Below are positions 26,801 to 31,828 of a stretch of 64,000 nt of DNA, piece by piece. Numbering within the stretch: position 1 is the first letter of the stretch; each line of letters starts with the position of its first letter. This stretch comes from Neoarius graeffei (Eukaryota > Chordata > Actinopteri > Siluriformes > Ariidae). The notes under the pieces are model-generated. The model was not told the DNA's origin and made no database searches. It saw nothing but the letters and a program-made list of their open reading frames with translations. The translations under genes and the position numbers were made by a program. The DNA lies in the NCBI RefSeq assembly GCF_027579695.1, contig NC_083582.1, positions 81,096,702 through 81,160,701 of the forward strand, written 5' to 3'.

Positions 26801-27415
26801 CGGCTGGAGCTAAACTGTATAATGGAATATCTAAAATTTAATACATTCAATCAAACAAACTCACATCACACAGACCTGGTTTAAGTTTGTGACAGTCAAA
26901 TAATAAATATTTTCCTCACGCTGATCTATTCGTTATTAGTATGTCAGGATGAGATCCTAACGAAACCTAGGGCTGTATCCCAAATAGACAGATAGTACAC
27001 TATGTAGGGTACATATATTATTTTATAGACTATAGCAAGAGAGTGTTTTAGCGGCTTTGATTAAACTCGGTACTCAGTTTAGTGCCGACATGAAAGAAAG
27101 GAAGGAAGTCCCTAAAAAGTAATCCAGAACCGGATACCCTTCTCTACGTAGTGCACTTCTGTAGTGTGCAGCGAAGAGTTTGGTATTCAGCCCGGTACTG
27201 CAGACAAACCGACGGCAGCTACCGTAACCTGACGAGGCGGACTTGTTTACCTTCTTGTCAATCCGAACCGTAAAGACATCGCGGTCCCGCAGCGGCTCCC
27301 GGCTAAGCACCAGACCGTGATTAAACTCCTGAACCGGCTGATTTCGCTGCGCCGTGCGGTTCGAGTTGGACAGCCCAATGAGTTTTCCGCTGCGCGGATG
27401 CAGCTCGGCTGCCAT
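154..27415 (-). CDS. neurl4: NEURL4, neuralized-like protein 4, N-terminal 881 codons in 14 exons (gene runs off the left end)
   Basis: The conceptual product has the NEURL4 layout of repeated NHR domains: NHR1 about residues 4-166, NHR2 330-493, NHR3 536-699, and NHR4 from about 736 to the cut at 881. Each complete repeat ends in a VVDLYG motif. Exons are 27251-27415, 17132-17648, 14041-14486, 13134-13245, 12962-13050, 12813-12885, 11506-11779, 11235-11416, 11023-11108, 10239-10401, 9917-10127, 9373-9449, 4856-4934 and 154-323. All internal introns are GT-AG and phases match throughout. The start is the ATG at 27415, with A at -3 and G at +4; the GTG two codons upstream is not needed. In mammals the protein has six NHR domains and no RING, binds HERC2, and acts at centrioles on CP110 (family knowledge). 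The last two NHRs would lie left of the window. Confidence 0.95.
324..1820 (-). other. NEURL4 intron 13, distal part, no recognised gene
   Basis: The stretch is mostly AT-rich intron. A plus-strand open frame at 759-977 follows sequence typical of a repeated promoter-like unit (GGCATTGTGGGATAC), and its product ([20 protein letters not shown]) was not recognised. Positions 1030-1140 resemble dispersed fish repeat sequence containing TAGATGGCAGTAATGCAAC. Neither is supported as a functional gene. Confidence 0.4.
1830..1974 (+). mobile_element. 5'-truncated tRNA-derived SINE
   Basis: This is the 3' 145 bp of the SINE family seen complete at 8653-9029, ending in ATGAGATGAG. It is flanked by a 9-bp direct repeat AGGTAATCA at 1821-1829 and 1975-1983, the expected target-site duplication. 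Confidence 0.88.
2107..2358 (-). pseudogene. Zinc-finger-like first exon or fragment of a repeated gene or transposon
   Basis: An 83-codon frame starts at an ATG and contains [20 protein letters not shown], then [11 protein letters not shown] and [14 protein letters not shown], giving a C-x2-C ... H-x5-H arrangement. It resembles the N-terminal CCHH module of multi-copy transposon-derived proteins in fish, from memory and not confirmed. It ends in a stop after 83 codons with no further domain. The hAT at 2439-4167 sits about 80 bp upstream of its start, probably in its former promoter. Confidence 0.4.
2439..4167. mobile_element. Non-autonomous hAT-type DNA transposon
   Basis: The ends are imperfect terminal inverted repeats (left TAGGGGATGACCGATAATCG, right ATATATCGGTCGATCCCTA). 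They are flanked by 8-bp duplications CTTAATAT (2431-2438) and CTTATTAT (4168-4175), matching at 7 of 8. Subterminal regions repeat ATCGGCC-like motifs in both orientations. TIRs starting TAGGG with 8-bp duplications are hallmarks of hAT elements. No transposase frame is visible in the 1.7-kb interior, so the copy is non-autonomous. Confidence 0.85.
4176..5793 (-). other. Intron 13 proximal part and intron 12 start, nothing coding besides exon 13
   Basis: Apart from exon 13 (4856-4934) this AT-rich DNA shows no gene. Positions 4176-4400 look like an old promoter-like region with an inverted CCAAT box and probably belong with the zinc-finger fragment at 2107-2358, now separated from it by the hAT insertion. 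Confidence 0.4.
4856..4934 (-). CDS. neurl4: NEURL4 exon 13
   Basis: This 79-bp exon encodes [20 protein letters not shown] and DTWML of NHR4. It follows a 4.4-kb intron filled with repeats. Acceptor TTTTAG, donor GTGTGT. Confidence 0.92.
5794..6941. mobile_element. Putative DNA transposon with degenerate terminal inverted repeats
   Basis: The left end (CAAGGCTCGACATTAAC) and the reverse complement of the right end (CAGGGCTGGACATTAAC) match at most positions. Both are followed by motifs with GTCCGG and GGACAAGTC. The interior has no transposase and includes the (GT)n run at 6658-6704. A clear 8-bp target duplication was not found, so superfamily (hAT-like) is only suggested. Confidence 0.55.
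6658..6704 (+). repeat. (TG)n microsatellite
   Basis: About 23 uninterrupted TG units lie inside the putative transposon of intron 12. The cysteine-valine open frame over it is an artefact. Confidence 0.97.
6942..7890 (-). other. Intron 12, no recognised feature
   Basis: AT-rich intron with short A and T runs. No exon, gene or clear repeat boundary was seen. Confidence 0.5.
7891..8638. repeat. (AAT)n tract, TATATAGCGCC repeat, tandem GC-rich units and purine-rich tail
   Basis: Starts with an (AAT)n run at 7891-7919, followed by TTTATATAGCGCCTTTCT, a motif of a dispersed fish repeat (from memory). Two imperfect copies of a GC-rich unit begin at 8076 and 8187, 111 bp apart, sharing CACAGCTGCCGCG and CAGCAACATC-type segments. 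Positions 8440-8540 are almost pure A with G and T. Open frames here are low complexity and are not supported as genes. Confidence 0.6.
8653..9029 (+). mobile_element. Full-length tRNA-derived SINE
   Basis: The head has pol III-like boxes: A box TAGTGGTTAGCGC and B box GGTTCGAGCCC. The body follows with CGGAGTTTGCATGTTCTCCC and the tail AGCGGCTACAGATAATG, ending in ATGAG units. A perfect 14-bp duplication GAGTTGAGTACCAG flanks it (8639-8652 and 9030-9043), which shows target-primed insertion and recent age. It is in the antisense orientation in NEURL4 intron 12. Confidence 0.95.
9044..9372 (-). other. Intron 12 proximal end, no feature
   Basis: Ordinary intron sequence between the SINE and exon 12. 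A T run sits at 9167-9178. Confidence 0.5.
9373..9449 (-). CDS. neurl4: NEURL4 exon 12
   Basis: This 77-bp exon encodes [20 protein letters not shown] and GSIEA of NHR4. It has cysteine where the human protein has alanine before LRDGE (recalled from the family). The donor is GTGAGT. Confidence 0.92.
9450..9916 (-). other. NEURL4 intron 11, no feature
   Basis: Ordinary intron sequence. Open frames on either strand show no recognisable product. Confidence 0.5.
9917..10127 (-). CDS. neurl4: NEURL4 exon 11 (linker and start of NHR4)
   Basis: This exon encodes a Pro/Ser linker and the start of NHR4: [20 protein letters not shown] and [11 protein letters not shown] 10-nt pyrimidine-rich tract and CAG precede it. 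Its open frame runs on into intron 11 but the donor GTGTGT fits the family boundary. Confidence 0.94.
10239..10401 (-). CDS. neurl4: NEURL4 exon 10 (end of NHR3)
   Basis: This exon encodes [40 protein letters not shown] and [10 protein letters not shown], closing NHR3. The donor is GTGAGA. Confidence 0.94.
10506..10950. repeat. Dispersed intron repeat, copy A (intron 9)
   Basis: Shares long, nearly identical blocks with 14511-15257 in intron 2, from AAGGGCGTAG to GCGCATCGGCCTCATGG. Shared blocks include CCACCACTAACGGTTTACAA and GCCACGCCATGGAAACAGCG. It does not code for protein. The family is unassigned; no TIR or duplication was found. Confidence 0.85.
11023..11108 (-). CDS. neurl4: NEURL4 exon 9
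   Basis: This 86-bp exon encodes [20 protein letters not shown] and GHNLDRLK of NHR3. The CAG acceptor and donor GTACGC leave phase 0 at the end. Confidence 0.92.
11235..11416 (-). CDS. neurl4: NEURL4 exon 8
   Basis: This exon encodes [35 protein letters not shown] and [20 protein letters not shown] of NHR3. It is 182 bp with donor GTACAC. The exon 4 to 5 and exon 8 to 9 boundaries fall at the same place in successive NHRs, consistent with repeat duplication. Confidence 0.94.
11506..11779 (-). CDS. neurl4: NEURL4 exon 7 (end of NHR2, linker, start of NHR3)
   Basis: This exon encodes [19 protein letters not shown] (end of NHR2), a linker with [17 protein letters not shown], and the start of NHR3 ([13 protein letters not shown]). 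A (GU)n stretch lies about 15 nt upstream of the acceptor. The donor GTGAGG splits a histidine codon. Confidence 0.94.
11795..11843 (+). repeat. (CA)n microsatellite beside the exon 7 acceptor
   Basis: About 24 CA units that read (GU)n in the NEURL4 transcript and end about 15 nt before exon 7. Confidence 0.95.
12000..12596. repeat. Inverted-repeat (MITE-like) element in intron 6
   Basis: A perfect 20-bp inverted repeat, TTATTCTCTCCACATTCACT at 12088-12107 against 12577-12596, bounds about 510 bp with no coding potential. Just outside, 12000-12082 is a second fold-back with TTATTCCAC against GTGGAATAA. A target duplication is not clear. Confidence 0.55.
12597..12812 (-). other. Intron 6 proximal end, no feature
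   Basis: AT-rich intron sequence between the inverted repeat and exon 6, with nothing recognisable. Confidence 0.5.
12813..12885 (-). CDS. neurl4: NEURL4 exon 6
   Basis: This 73-bp exon encodes [20 protein letters not shown] and GIDQ of NHR2. The acceptor TAG precedes it and the donor GTGAGC follows it. It is too short to stand out as an open frame. Confidence 0.92.
12962..13050 (-). CDS. neurl4: NEURL4 exon 5
   Basis: This exon encodes [20 protein letters not shown] and the following CEFSLDELQ of NHR2. It completes the split glycine codon from exon 4 and ends in phase 0 before GTAACA. Confidence 0.94.
13134..13245 (-). CDS. neurl4: NEURL4 exon 4
   Basis: This exon encodes [20 protein letters not shown] and the following TMTNLRSG of NHR2. 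It has an AG acceptor at 13246-13247 and the donor GTCTGT. It is 112 bp and ends with one base of a glycine codon. Confidence 0.93.
13246..14022 (-). other. NEURL4 intron 3, no feature beyond microsatellite edge
   Basis: AT-rich intron with A runs near 13747-13760 and no recognisable repeat or gene. Confidence 0.5.
14023..14040 (+). repeat. (CA)n microsatellite forming the exon 3 donor
   Basis: Nine CA units directly abut exon 3, so on the transcript the 5' splice site is the first GU of a (GU)n run. Confidence 0.95.
14041..14486 (-). CDS. neurl4: NEURL4 exon 3 (residues 228-376), Gly/Ser-rich linker and start of NHR2
   Basis: After a short conserved piece ([18 protein letters not shown]) comes a low-complexity Gly/Ser/Asn linker of about 80 residues. 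NHR2 then begins at [17 protein letters not shown]. The donor sits at the head of a (GU)n run, so the 5' splice site is the first GU of a microsatellite. The plus-strand proline-rich open frame over this region is only its antisense shadow. Confidence 0.93.
14511..15257. repeat. Dispersed intron repeat, copy B (intron 2), with internal duplication
   Basis: The same repeat as 10506-10950 but about 300 bp longer, because an internal segment (AAAATCGACCCAAAACATC to GAGTTCTTTCAAAC) occurs twice in diverged form. It begins about 25 bp upstream of the exon 3 acceptor. Confidence 0.85.
15258..16035 (-). other. Intron 2 interior, no feature
   Basis: AT-rich intron with no recognised repeat or gene. 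Confidence 0.5.
16036..16865. mobile_element. Putative DNA transposon with 15-bp terminal inverted repeats
   Basis: CAGAGATGCCAACAG at 16036-16050 is the exact reverse complement of CTGTTGGCATCTCTG near 16851-16865. The 0.8-kb interior has no transposase. Flanking bases do not show an obvious duplication, so this could be chance or a decayed element. Confidence 0.5.
16866..17131 (-). other. Intron 2 proximal end, no feature
   Basis: Intron sequence next to exon 2, with no recognisable element. Confidence 0.5.
17132..17648 (-). CDS. neurl4: NEURL4 exon 2 (residues 56-227)
   Basis: This exon encodes the rest of NHR1 ([16 protein letters not shown] to [14 protein letters not shown]) and then an acidic linker. 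At 517 bp it is the longest exon here. Its 3' splice site is unusual: the tract before the AG is a (GU)n repeat rather than pyrimidines. The donor is GTACTC; one base is carried to exon 3. Confidence 0.93.
17649..17672 (+). repeat. (CA)n at the exon 2 acceptor
   Basis: Reads (GU)n then UAG on the transcript and takes the place of the polypyrimidine tract of exon 2. Confidence 0.93.
17673..18010 (-). repeat. Intron 1 with (AAT)n microsatellite
   Basis: Intron sequence with an (AAT)n run at about 17920-17947. No gene. Confidence 0.8.
18011..18929. mobile_element. Putative DNA transposon with long imperfect inverted repeats
   Basis: The left end (AAAGGCCCAGTCCCACAATA then CCAATAACTATAACTAC) and the reverse complement of the right end (AAGGTCCCGGTTCCATAGCA then CCAATAACTCTAACCCTAC) match over about 40 bp. 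The interior lacks a transposase. Target duplication is unclear. Confidence 0.65.
18930..19656 (-). other. Intron 1, no feature
   Basis: AT-rich intron sequence with no recognised gene or repeat. Confidence 0.5.
19668..19957 (+). mobile_element. SINE copy lacking the tRNA-like head
   Basis: It matches the SINE body and tail from CCGGCGAGGGCC to GGATAATGGATGGATG. An 11-bp repeat ATGTCAAACCA lies at 19657-19667 and 19958-19968. About 16 bp between the left repeat and the SINE body do not match the family. Confidence 0.85.
19969..20329 (-). other. Intron 1, no feature
   Basis: Intron sequence between the SINE and the relic at 20330. A copy-specific upstream region of the relic may begin here. 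Confidence 0.4.
20330..20890 (+). pseudogene. Two-exon relic of a SWIM zinc-finger / YqaJ-type repeated protein
   Basis: The frame from 20357 reads [20 protein letters not shown] then [21 protein letters not shown] shifted frame continues with [19 protein letters not shown] up to a donor GGTAAGT at about 20634. After an AG near 20763 the frame reads [20 protein letters not shown] then [20 protein letters not shown] and a stop. From memory this matches the segment around the SWIM finger of multi-copy fish proteins that also carry a YqaJ exonuclease domain. The expected C-x-C ... C-x-H ligands are damaged (CNR, SCC). Stops and a frameshift mark it as a pseudogene, and it lies antisense in NEURL4 intron 1. 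Confidence 0.6.
20891..22331 (-). other. Intron 1 with (ATC)n and a 26-bp palindrome
   Basis: No gene is visible. It includes a (TCA)n run near 20958-20985, an (AAAC)n-like run near 21560-21586, and the palindrome listed separately. Confidence 0.5.
21642..21667. repeat. Perfect 26-bp palindrome
   Basis: TTTAAAGTGAGTC is followed immediately by its exact reverse complement GACTCACTTTAAA with no spacer. Function unknown. Confidence 0.95.
23588..24240. repeat. Serial inverted duplications inside the hAT
   Basis: Block A (23588-23678, 91 bp) is repeated exactly inverted at 24021-24111. Block B (about 23831-23957) has its last 64 bp inverted at 23957-24020 and is inverted again nearly in full at about 24116-24240, with two mismatches by eye. 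The order is A, B, inverted partial B, inverted A, inverted B. Confidence 0.93.
23892..24020. repeat. 129-bp near-perfect palindrome
   Basis: Two 64-bp arms (23892-23955 and 23957-24020) are exact reverse complements around a single A at 23956. Each contains a 12-nt homopolymer (A then T). As DNA or RNA it would form a long hairpin. Confidence 0.95.
25230..26172 (+). pseudogene. L1-type LINE ORF2 C-terminal remnant
   Basis: Fragmentary frames read [40 protein letters not shown] and [15 protein letters not shown]. They continue with [20 protein letters not shown] and [13 protein letters not shown]. These follow the region after the reverse transcriptase in L1 ORF2 proteins. Stops and frameshifts interrupt it, including a run of G at about 25581-25594. 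It belongs to a different L1 subfamily from the element at 29972-52076. Confidence 0.7.
26173..27250 (-). other. Start of NEURL4 intron 1
   Basis: It contains an (ATT)n run at about 26366-26394. Positions 26970-27180 hold fragments (GCTGTATCCCAAATAGACAG, ACGTAGTGCACTTCTGTAGT) that resemble ends of dispersed inverted-repeat elements. No exon recognised. Confidence 0.45.
27251..27415 (-). CDS. neurl4: NEURL4 exon 1 (residues 1-55)
   Basis: This exon starts at the ATG and encodes the first strands of NHR1, including [15 protein letters not shown] and VFTVRIDKK. The donor GTAAAC follows an AAG codon, so the exon ends in phase 0. The open frame continues into the intron, but that extension does not resemble the family. 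Confidence 0.95.
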
Positions 27416-27560
27416 CTTCACTGGGGCGGCGCTTCACGACACCTTTGGCGTTTTGCGACAATAGGAAAGGTCTAACGGCAGCTCAGGAGACCAGTGGTCT
27501 CCGCAGGGCAAAGATGGTGATGATGTCATGGCAACAATGGACAGACAATCTGTCACCTAA
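27416..27560 (-). promoter_or_regulatory. Probable NEURL4 5' UTR and core promoter
   Basis: This GC-richer stretch lies directly upstream of the NEURL4 ATG, in contrast to the AT-rich DNA beyond 27560. It has no TATA box. At 27521-27535 lies TGATGTCATGGCAAC, which joins a CRE/ATF-like TGATGTCA to the GGCAAC half of an RFX X-box. The transcription start is not determined, and motif function is inference. Confidence 0.4.
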
Positions 27561-27984
27561 AAGCTCATTAATATATGGACACAGATGTATATATGATAAA
27601 TCATATAGTAATAACAGCTAAATTTGTTCACAATAGCTACATTAACACAGTTTAGCACATCATAAAAAACAAAAAGCAATGAAAACTATAAAGATTCAAG
27701 AAATTTACGTCATACTTTGCTGCTCCCCTTACACACAATAATAACACAGACACTCAACAACACATGACAAAAAGGGAATAAAAGTAATAAAGTAGTAAAT
27801 GTAGTAAAACTAAATAAAAACTAAAAAAACAAAACCCTAAAGTAAAAACTAAAACTGAAGTAATAAAAGTAAAAGAAGTGCCAGAAAAACCTGAGTTAAT
27901 CTGTAAAGTGACTCTGTGCTTTGTGTAAACAGGTAGCTGCAGTGGGGATGCTGGAGAATGGGGAGTGCAGTATTTAGTGTGTTG
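27561..27984 (-). repeat. AT-rich DNA, probably 3' UTR of a minus-strand LINE
   Basis: No gene. The sequence directly left of the SINE continues, on the other side of that SINE, into the LINE fragment at 29688-29971. The stretch is therefore probably its 3' UTR, rich in AAAACTAAA-type repeats. Confidence 0.45.
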
Positions 27985-28174
27985 TATTGTTCAGGAGTGG
28001 CACGGTGGTGTAGTGGTTAGCGCTGTCGCCTCACAGCAAGAAGGTCCTGGGTTAGAGGCCAGTGGCCAACGGGGCCTTTCTGTGTGGAGTTTGCATGTTC
28101 TCCCCATGTCCGCGTGGGTTTCCTCCGGGTGCTCCGGTTCCCCCCACAGTCCAAAGGCATGCAGGTTAGGCTAA

Positions 28175-29483
28175 TACCCTATGTGCACGCCGGAACGTGA
28201 TGTAATTTCCGCTAAAATGTCAGGATGGTTGTAAACATCCAGCAGCCATTGAAAGTGCACACTGTGCTGTCCATAGTTGCCAACACTCCTGTTTTTTTCA
28301 GGGTTTCTCCCGTATTTCAGACCCATTTCTACATGTACTAAACATGACATGTAAATGGACAAAATTATCCTTTCTCTTGTACAGTGTTGTGAATGAACTA
28401 AGTTCAAATCCAATAGTTCACTGAGCAAGCTCATGTTTCTGAGAACTATGAACTACACATATTTTCAATTTGAACTTCATTTTCACTCCAGATGAAATAC
28501 TTACTGTACACATAGAAGTGAAACAGGCCTACAATTTTTGTTTTGTTTGTGCTACCAACAACAGAACAGTGCAGGTTTTGCTTCTACTGCTTTTTGAAGA
28601 GTGTCATCAGAATATGTTAATACGTATAAGAGTTGGAGCCATATGTTAATAAAGAAGTTAAGATGACAGGAGAGATTTAAGTTAGAACATGCAGTTTGAA
28701 GAATAGCTGAGGTGGACTATTTTCTGCTTTTGAGCCATAGAGGTACATGATAATAGCTTGAACTGTAAAACAGACTCCCATTTGTTTACTATAGACCAAA
28801 TAGCCTGCTAATGATTCCCACTCAGCTACTCAGCTGCATTTGGCTACCAACATCTTTGCCTATGGTTATCAAAATAAGAGCAAGGGTAAAAAGGGTAGAA
28901 CTAGGGTTGAACTAACTTTTGAACATGTTCAACAGAACTTTGAAGGTGACACTGAACAGAACTTTGAACATGTCATTTTAACCAGTCCTACTCTCAGCTG
29001 GTGTGGCGTATCTGTTTTCTTCATAGATCTGTAGCAGTGGGCCCTCACTGTTATCTCGTTAGCCTTATTTTTGCCTGATACTTCCATCAGAAATACAAAC
29101 ACGTTAAAAAATAGGCATTTCTAGTAACATGGTTAAACTGAACCAGGACAGTTTGGTTTGTGTCCAAAAGACAACAGTCACATCACTAGGCTTCCATCTC
29201 AGGCTAGCTAGAATTAACATTACCGTCAGTGACTTACCTTCAAAATTGCAGAGGTAGGACGAAACGTAGAACTTGAAACCCTTTTCAAGTTTACTCTGTG
29301 GTGTTGTACTTGATGCTCTGACGATACGACGCACATCATTAACAGTAAACTTCGGTAACTCCAAGAGGCACCTTGTGAACTTCATGGACTCAGCCATAAC
29401 ACTGGCACTTCCACATACCGACCGGAAATATCGTACCATCCTTACACCAAACGAGGAAGTGATGCATGCACCGAGGCCATTGA
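28175..29483. mobile_element. 1.3-kb insertion in the SINE carrying a SWIM/YqaJ-family first exon
   Basis: The insertion splits the SINE and has no clear LTR, poly(A) or long TIR. GTGCACGC near the left end and the inverse of GCATGCAC near the right end are a weak 7-of-8 match only. It carries the exon described next. The left part (28176-28440) includes TTGCCAACACTCC-type sequence. Nature of the element unknown. Confidence 0.55.
29238..29397 (-). pseudogene. First-exon fragment of the SWIM/YqaJ repeated protein family
   Basis: From the ATG at 29397 the frame reads MAESMKFTRCLLELPKFTVN, then DVRRIVRASSTTPQSKLEKG and FKFYVSSYLCNFE. It meets a consensus donor GTAAGT after one extra base. From memory this is the N terminus of the same multi-copy fish protein family as the relic at 20330-20890. 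No downstream exon is present within the insertion, so the copy is not a complete gene. Confidence 0.55.
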
Positions 29484-29687
29484 TGACTCTAAATTGACCG
29501 TAGGTGTGAGTGTGAATGGTTGTCTGTATCTATGTGTTAGCCCTGCGATGACCTGGCGACTTGTCCAGGGTGTACCCTGCCTCTCACCCATAGTCAGCTG
29601 GGATAGGCTCCAGCTTGCCTGCGACTCTGTAGGACAGGATAAGCGGCTACAGATGATGGATGGATGGATGGATGGATATTGTTTAGG

Positions 29688-29971
29688 AGCCTGATAGCCT
29701 GTGGATAGAAACTGTTTGTGAGTCTTGTAGTCCTTGATTTGACACTCCGGTAGTGTCTCCCTGATGGCAGGAGTGTAAAGAGACTGTGTTGCGCATGTGT
29801 GTTGTCCTTAATAATGTTATGGGCCCTCCTGATGACCCTGGTGTTGTAAATGTCCTGTAGTGATGGGAAGGCTGTTCCAGAGATGGACTGGGCAGTCTTT
29901 ATCACCTGCTGGAGAGCCTTCCTGTCCTGAGCAGTGCAGTTTCCATACCACACTGTGATGGAACTGGTGAG
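29688..29971 (-). pseudogene. C-terminal fragment of a CR1/L2-type LINE
   Basis: The frame reads MWYGNCTAQDRKALQQVIKT, then PSLQDIYNTRVIRRAHNIIK and TRLTNSFYPQAIRLLN, typical of the end of jockey-superfamily fish LINE polyproteins. It lies between the SINE and the L1 poly(T) end, and the rest of this LINE is not found. Confidence 0.75.
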
Positions 29972-30307
29972 GACACTCTTTTTTTTAATTAATGAAAGAC
30001 AACAAAGTTACAAACTTAGATGAAAGACATTAATTTTTCTCTTACATTTCCAATCTACAACCCCCTGCCCACCCTTCCACCTCCCACCCCCCACCCCCAT
30101 CAGAACCTGTGCGTCTTAGTATGTCACCAGTCAAACAAAAGACAGTAAGTCACTTGTACAATTTTTATACAAAAAAACCAACCCCCCCCAAAAAAAAAAC
30201 ATAAATACATTATCCAGTAATATCAAACCATACCACTGGTACATAAAACAATATTGCAGACTTCCTTAGGCCTATGCCATCAGACTATCTTGGTGCTTTA
30301 CATGTCA

Positions 30308-31828
30308 TTACAGAGACTCAGGAAGGGTCTTGAGTTTTTCAAAATATGTTATTAAAGGGTTCCAGATACCATAAAAAAGGTCATCAGACCCTCTAAGTGC
30401 ATACTTAATCTTTTCTAATTTCAGATGCATCATAAGATCAGTCAGCCATACAGATACTTTTGGTGGGTATGGGGATTTCCAATGTAAAAGAATTTGCCGT
30501 CTGGCAATCAAAGTTGAAAAGGCTAATACATCTTTGTACCCAGAAAGTCTCACAGGGTCACCTGACACTGTTCCAAAAATTGAGGTGTACATATTGGGGT
30601 CATATTCTATTTCTATAATTTCAGATATCGTTTTGTAGACTCCTGACCAAAACTGATCCAAACTTGGGCATGACCAAAACATGTGAGTCAACGTTGCTGG
30701 AGTCCTATGACATCTACTACAATTTTCATCCATGCCTGAAAATATTTTTGCCAATTTAGCTTTAGAAAAATGCATCCTGTGTAAAACTTTAAACTGGATT
30801 AAACTTAGACAAGCACAGTATGTCCCATTGACCTTATGTACTGCTTCTTCCCATATGCTATCTGGTATTGCTTCTCCAAGTTCATCATCCCACTTTGCTC
30901 TAATCTTATCCAGGGTATTATCACCATGGGAAGTGATGATGTTATAAATTCTAGAAATAAGCCCCTTTAAATTAGAAGACATCCAAAATATCCTCCAAAA
31001 CAGATGGATCTGGTTCATTTGGAAAATCAGTCATATTACTACAAATAAATTGGCGAATCTGTAGATATCTAAAATGATTTGAGTGGGGGAGATTAAATGT
31101 TTCACGCATATCATTGAAACTTGCAAAAACACCTTCCTTATAAAAATCTTTAAATCTGACAAGGCCTTGTCTACTCCATTCCAGGAAAGTGGCATCTATC
31201 CTAGCTGGAATAAATGAGTGATTATGACAAAATTGGGGCTTGAATGGAGAAATTAGGTAGATCCACATGTTTTCTAAATTGTTGCCAAATACGCAAGGTA
31301 TTAATAACCGTTGGATTTGAAGTATATGTTGAACTAGCCAGAGGGATTTTAGAAGTCACTAAGGCTGGGAGTGAAGTTGAAAGGCAAGAATTATTTTCAG
31401 ACTCACACCAGCCCATATCTGATGACTGGCACCAATAAAATATTTTCTGGCAGTTTGCTGCCCAATAGTAAAATTCTAAGTTTGGCAAACCCAAGCCTCC
31501 ATTGGAGCGATGTCTTTGAAGAACTCTCTTTTGAATTCTAGGCGCTTTACCAGCCCAAATAAAAGCTGTTATATGCCTATCCATAGACAGAAAAAATTAT
31601 TTGGGCAAATAAATTGGAAGACACTGAAAAAGATAAAGAAATCTACGGAGAACATTCATTTTAATACAGTTAATCCTACCAACCAACGACAAGTTAATGG
31701 CATTCCATCTCTGGAAATCAGACTTTAACCTATCTACTAATGGAGTAAAGTTTTTATGGTATAGCTCAGGAAATGTACGACTTAAATGAATACCTAAATA
31801 CTTAAACCCATCTCTTTTGAGATCAACA
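30308..31828 (-). pseudogene. L1 ORF2 C-terminal part
   Basis: It opens with DLKRDGFKYLGIHLS, continues with AFIWAGKAPRIQKRVLQRHR and RSNGGLGLPNLEFYYWAANC, and ends with NCSRCHRTPATLTHMFWSC, a C-x2-C ... H-x4-C motif typical of the L1 ORF2 C terminus. An in-frame TAA near 31597 and frame changes near 31222 and 31000 show it is inactive. Confidence 0.85.

Larger units (their letters stand above)
27995..29676 (+). mobile_element. SINE copy interrupted by a 1.3-kb insertion
   Basis: The 5' part (27995-28174) ends at GCAGGTTAGGCTAA and the 3' part (29484-29676) resumes at TGACTCTAAATTGACCG. Outer flanks TATTGTTCAGG and TATTGTTTAGG (27985-27995, 29677-29687) match at 10 of 11, showing the two parts were one SINE with one target duplication. 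Confidence 0.9.

Noticed and set aside
30055-30110. C-rich run that could form a G-quadruplex on the other strand
   Set aside because: It lies in the L1 3' UTR, where such tracts are ordinary.
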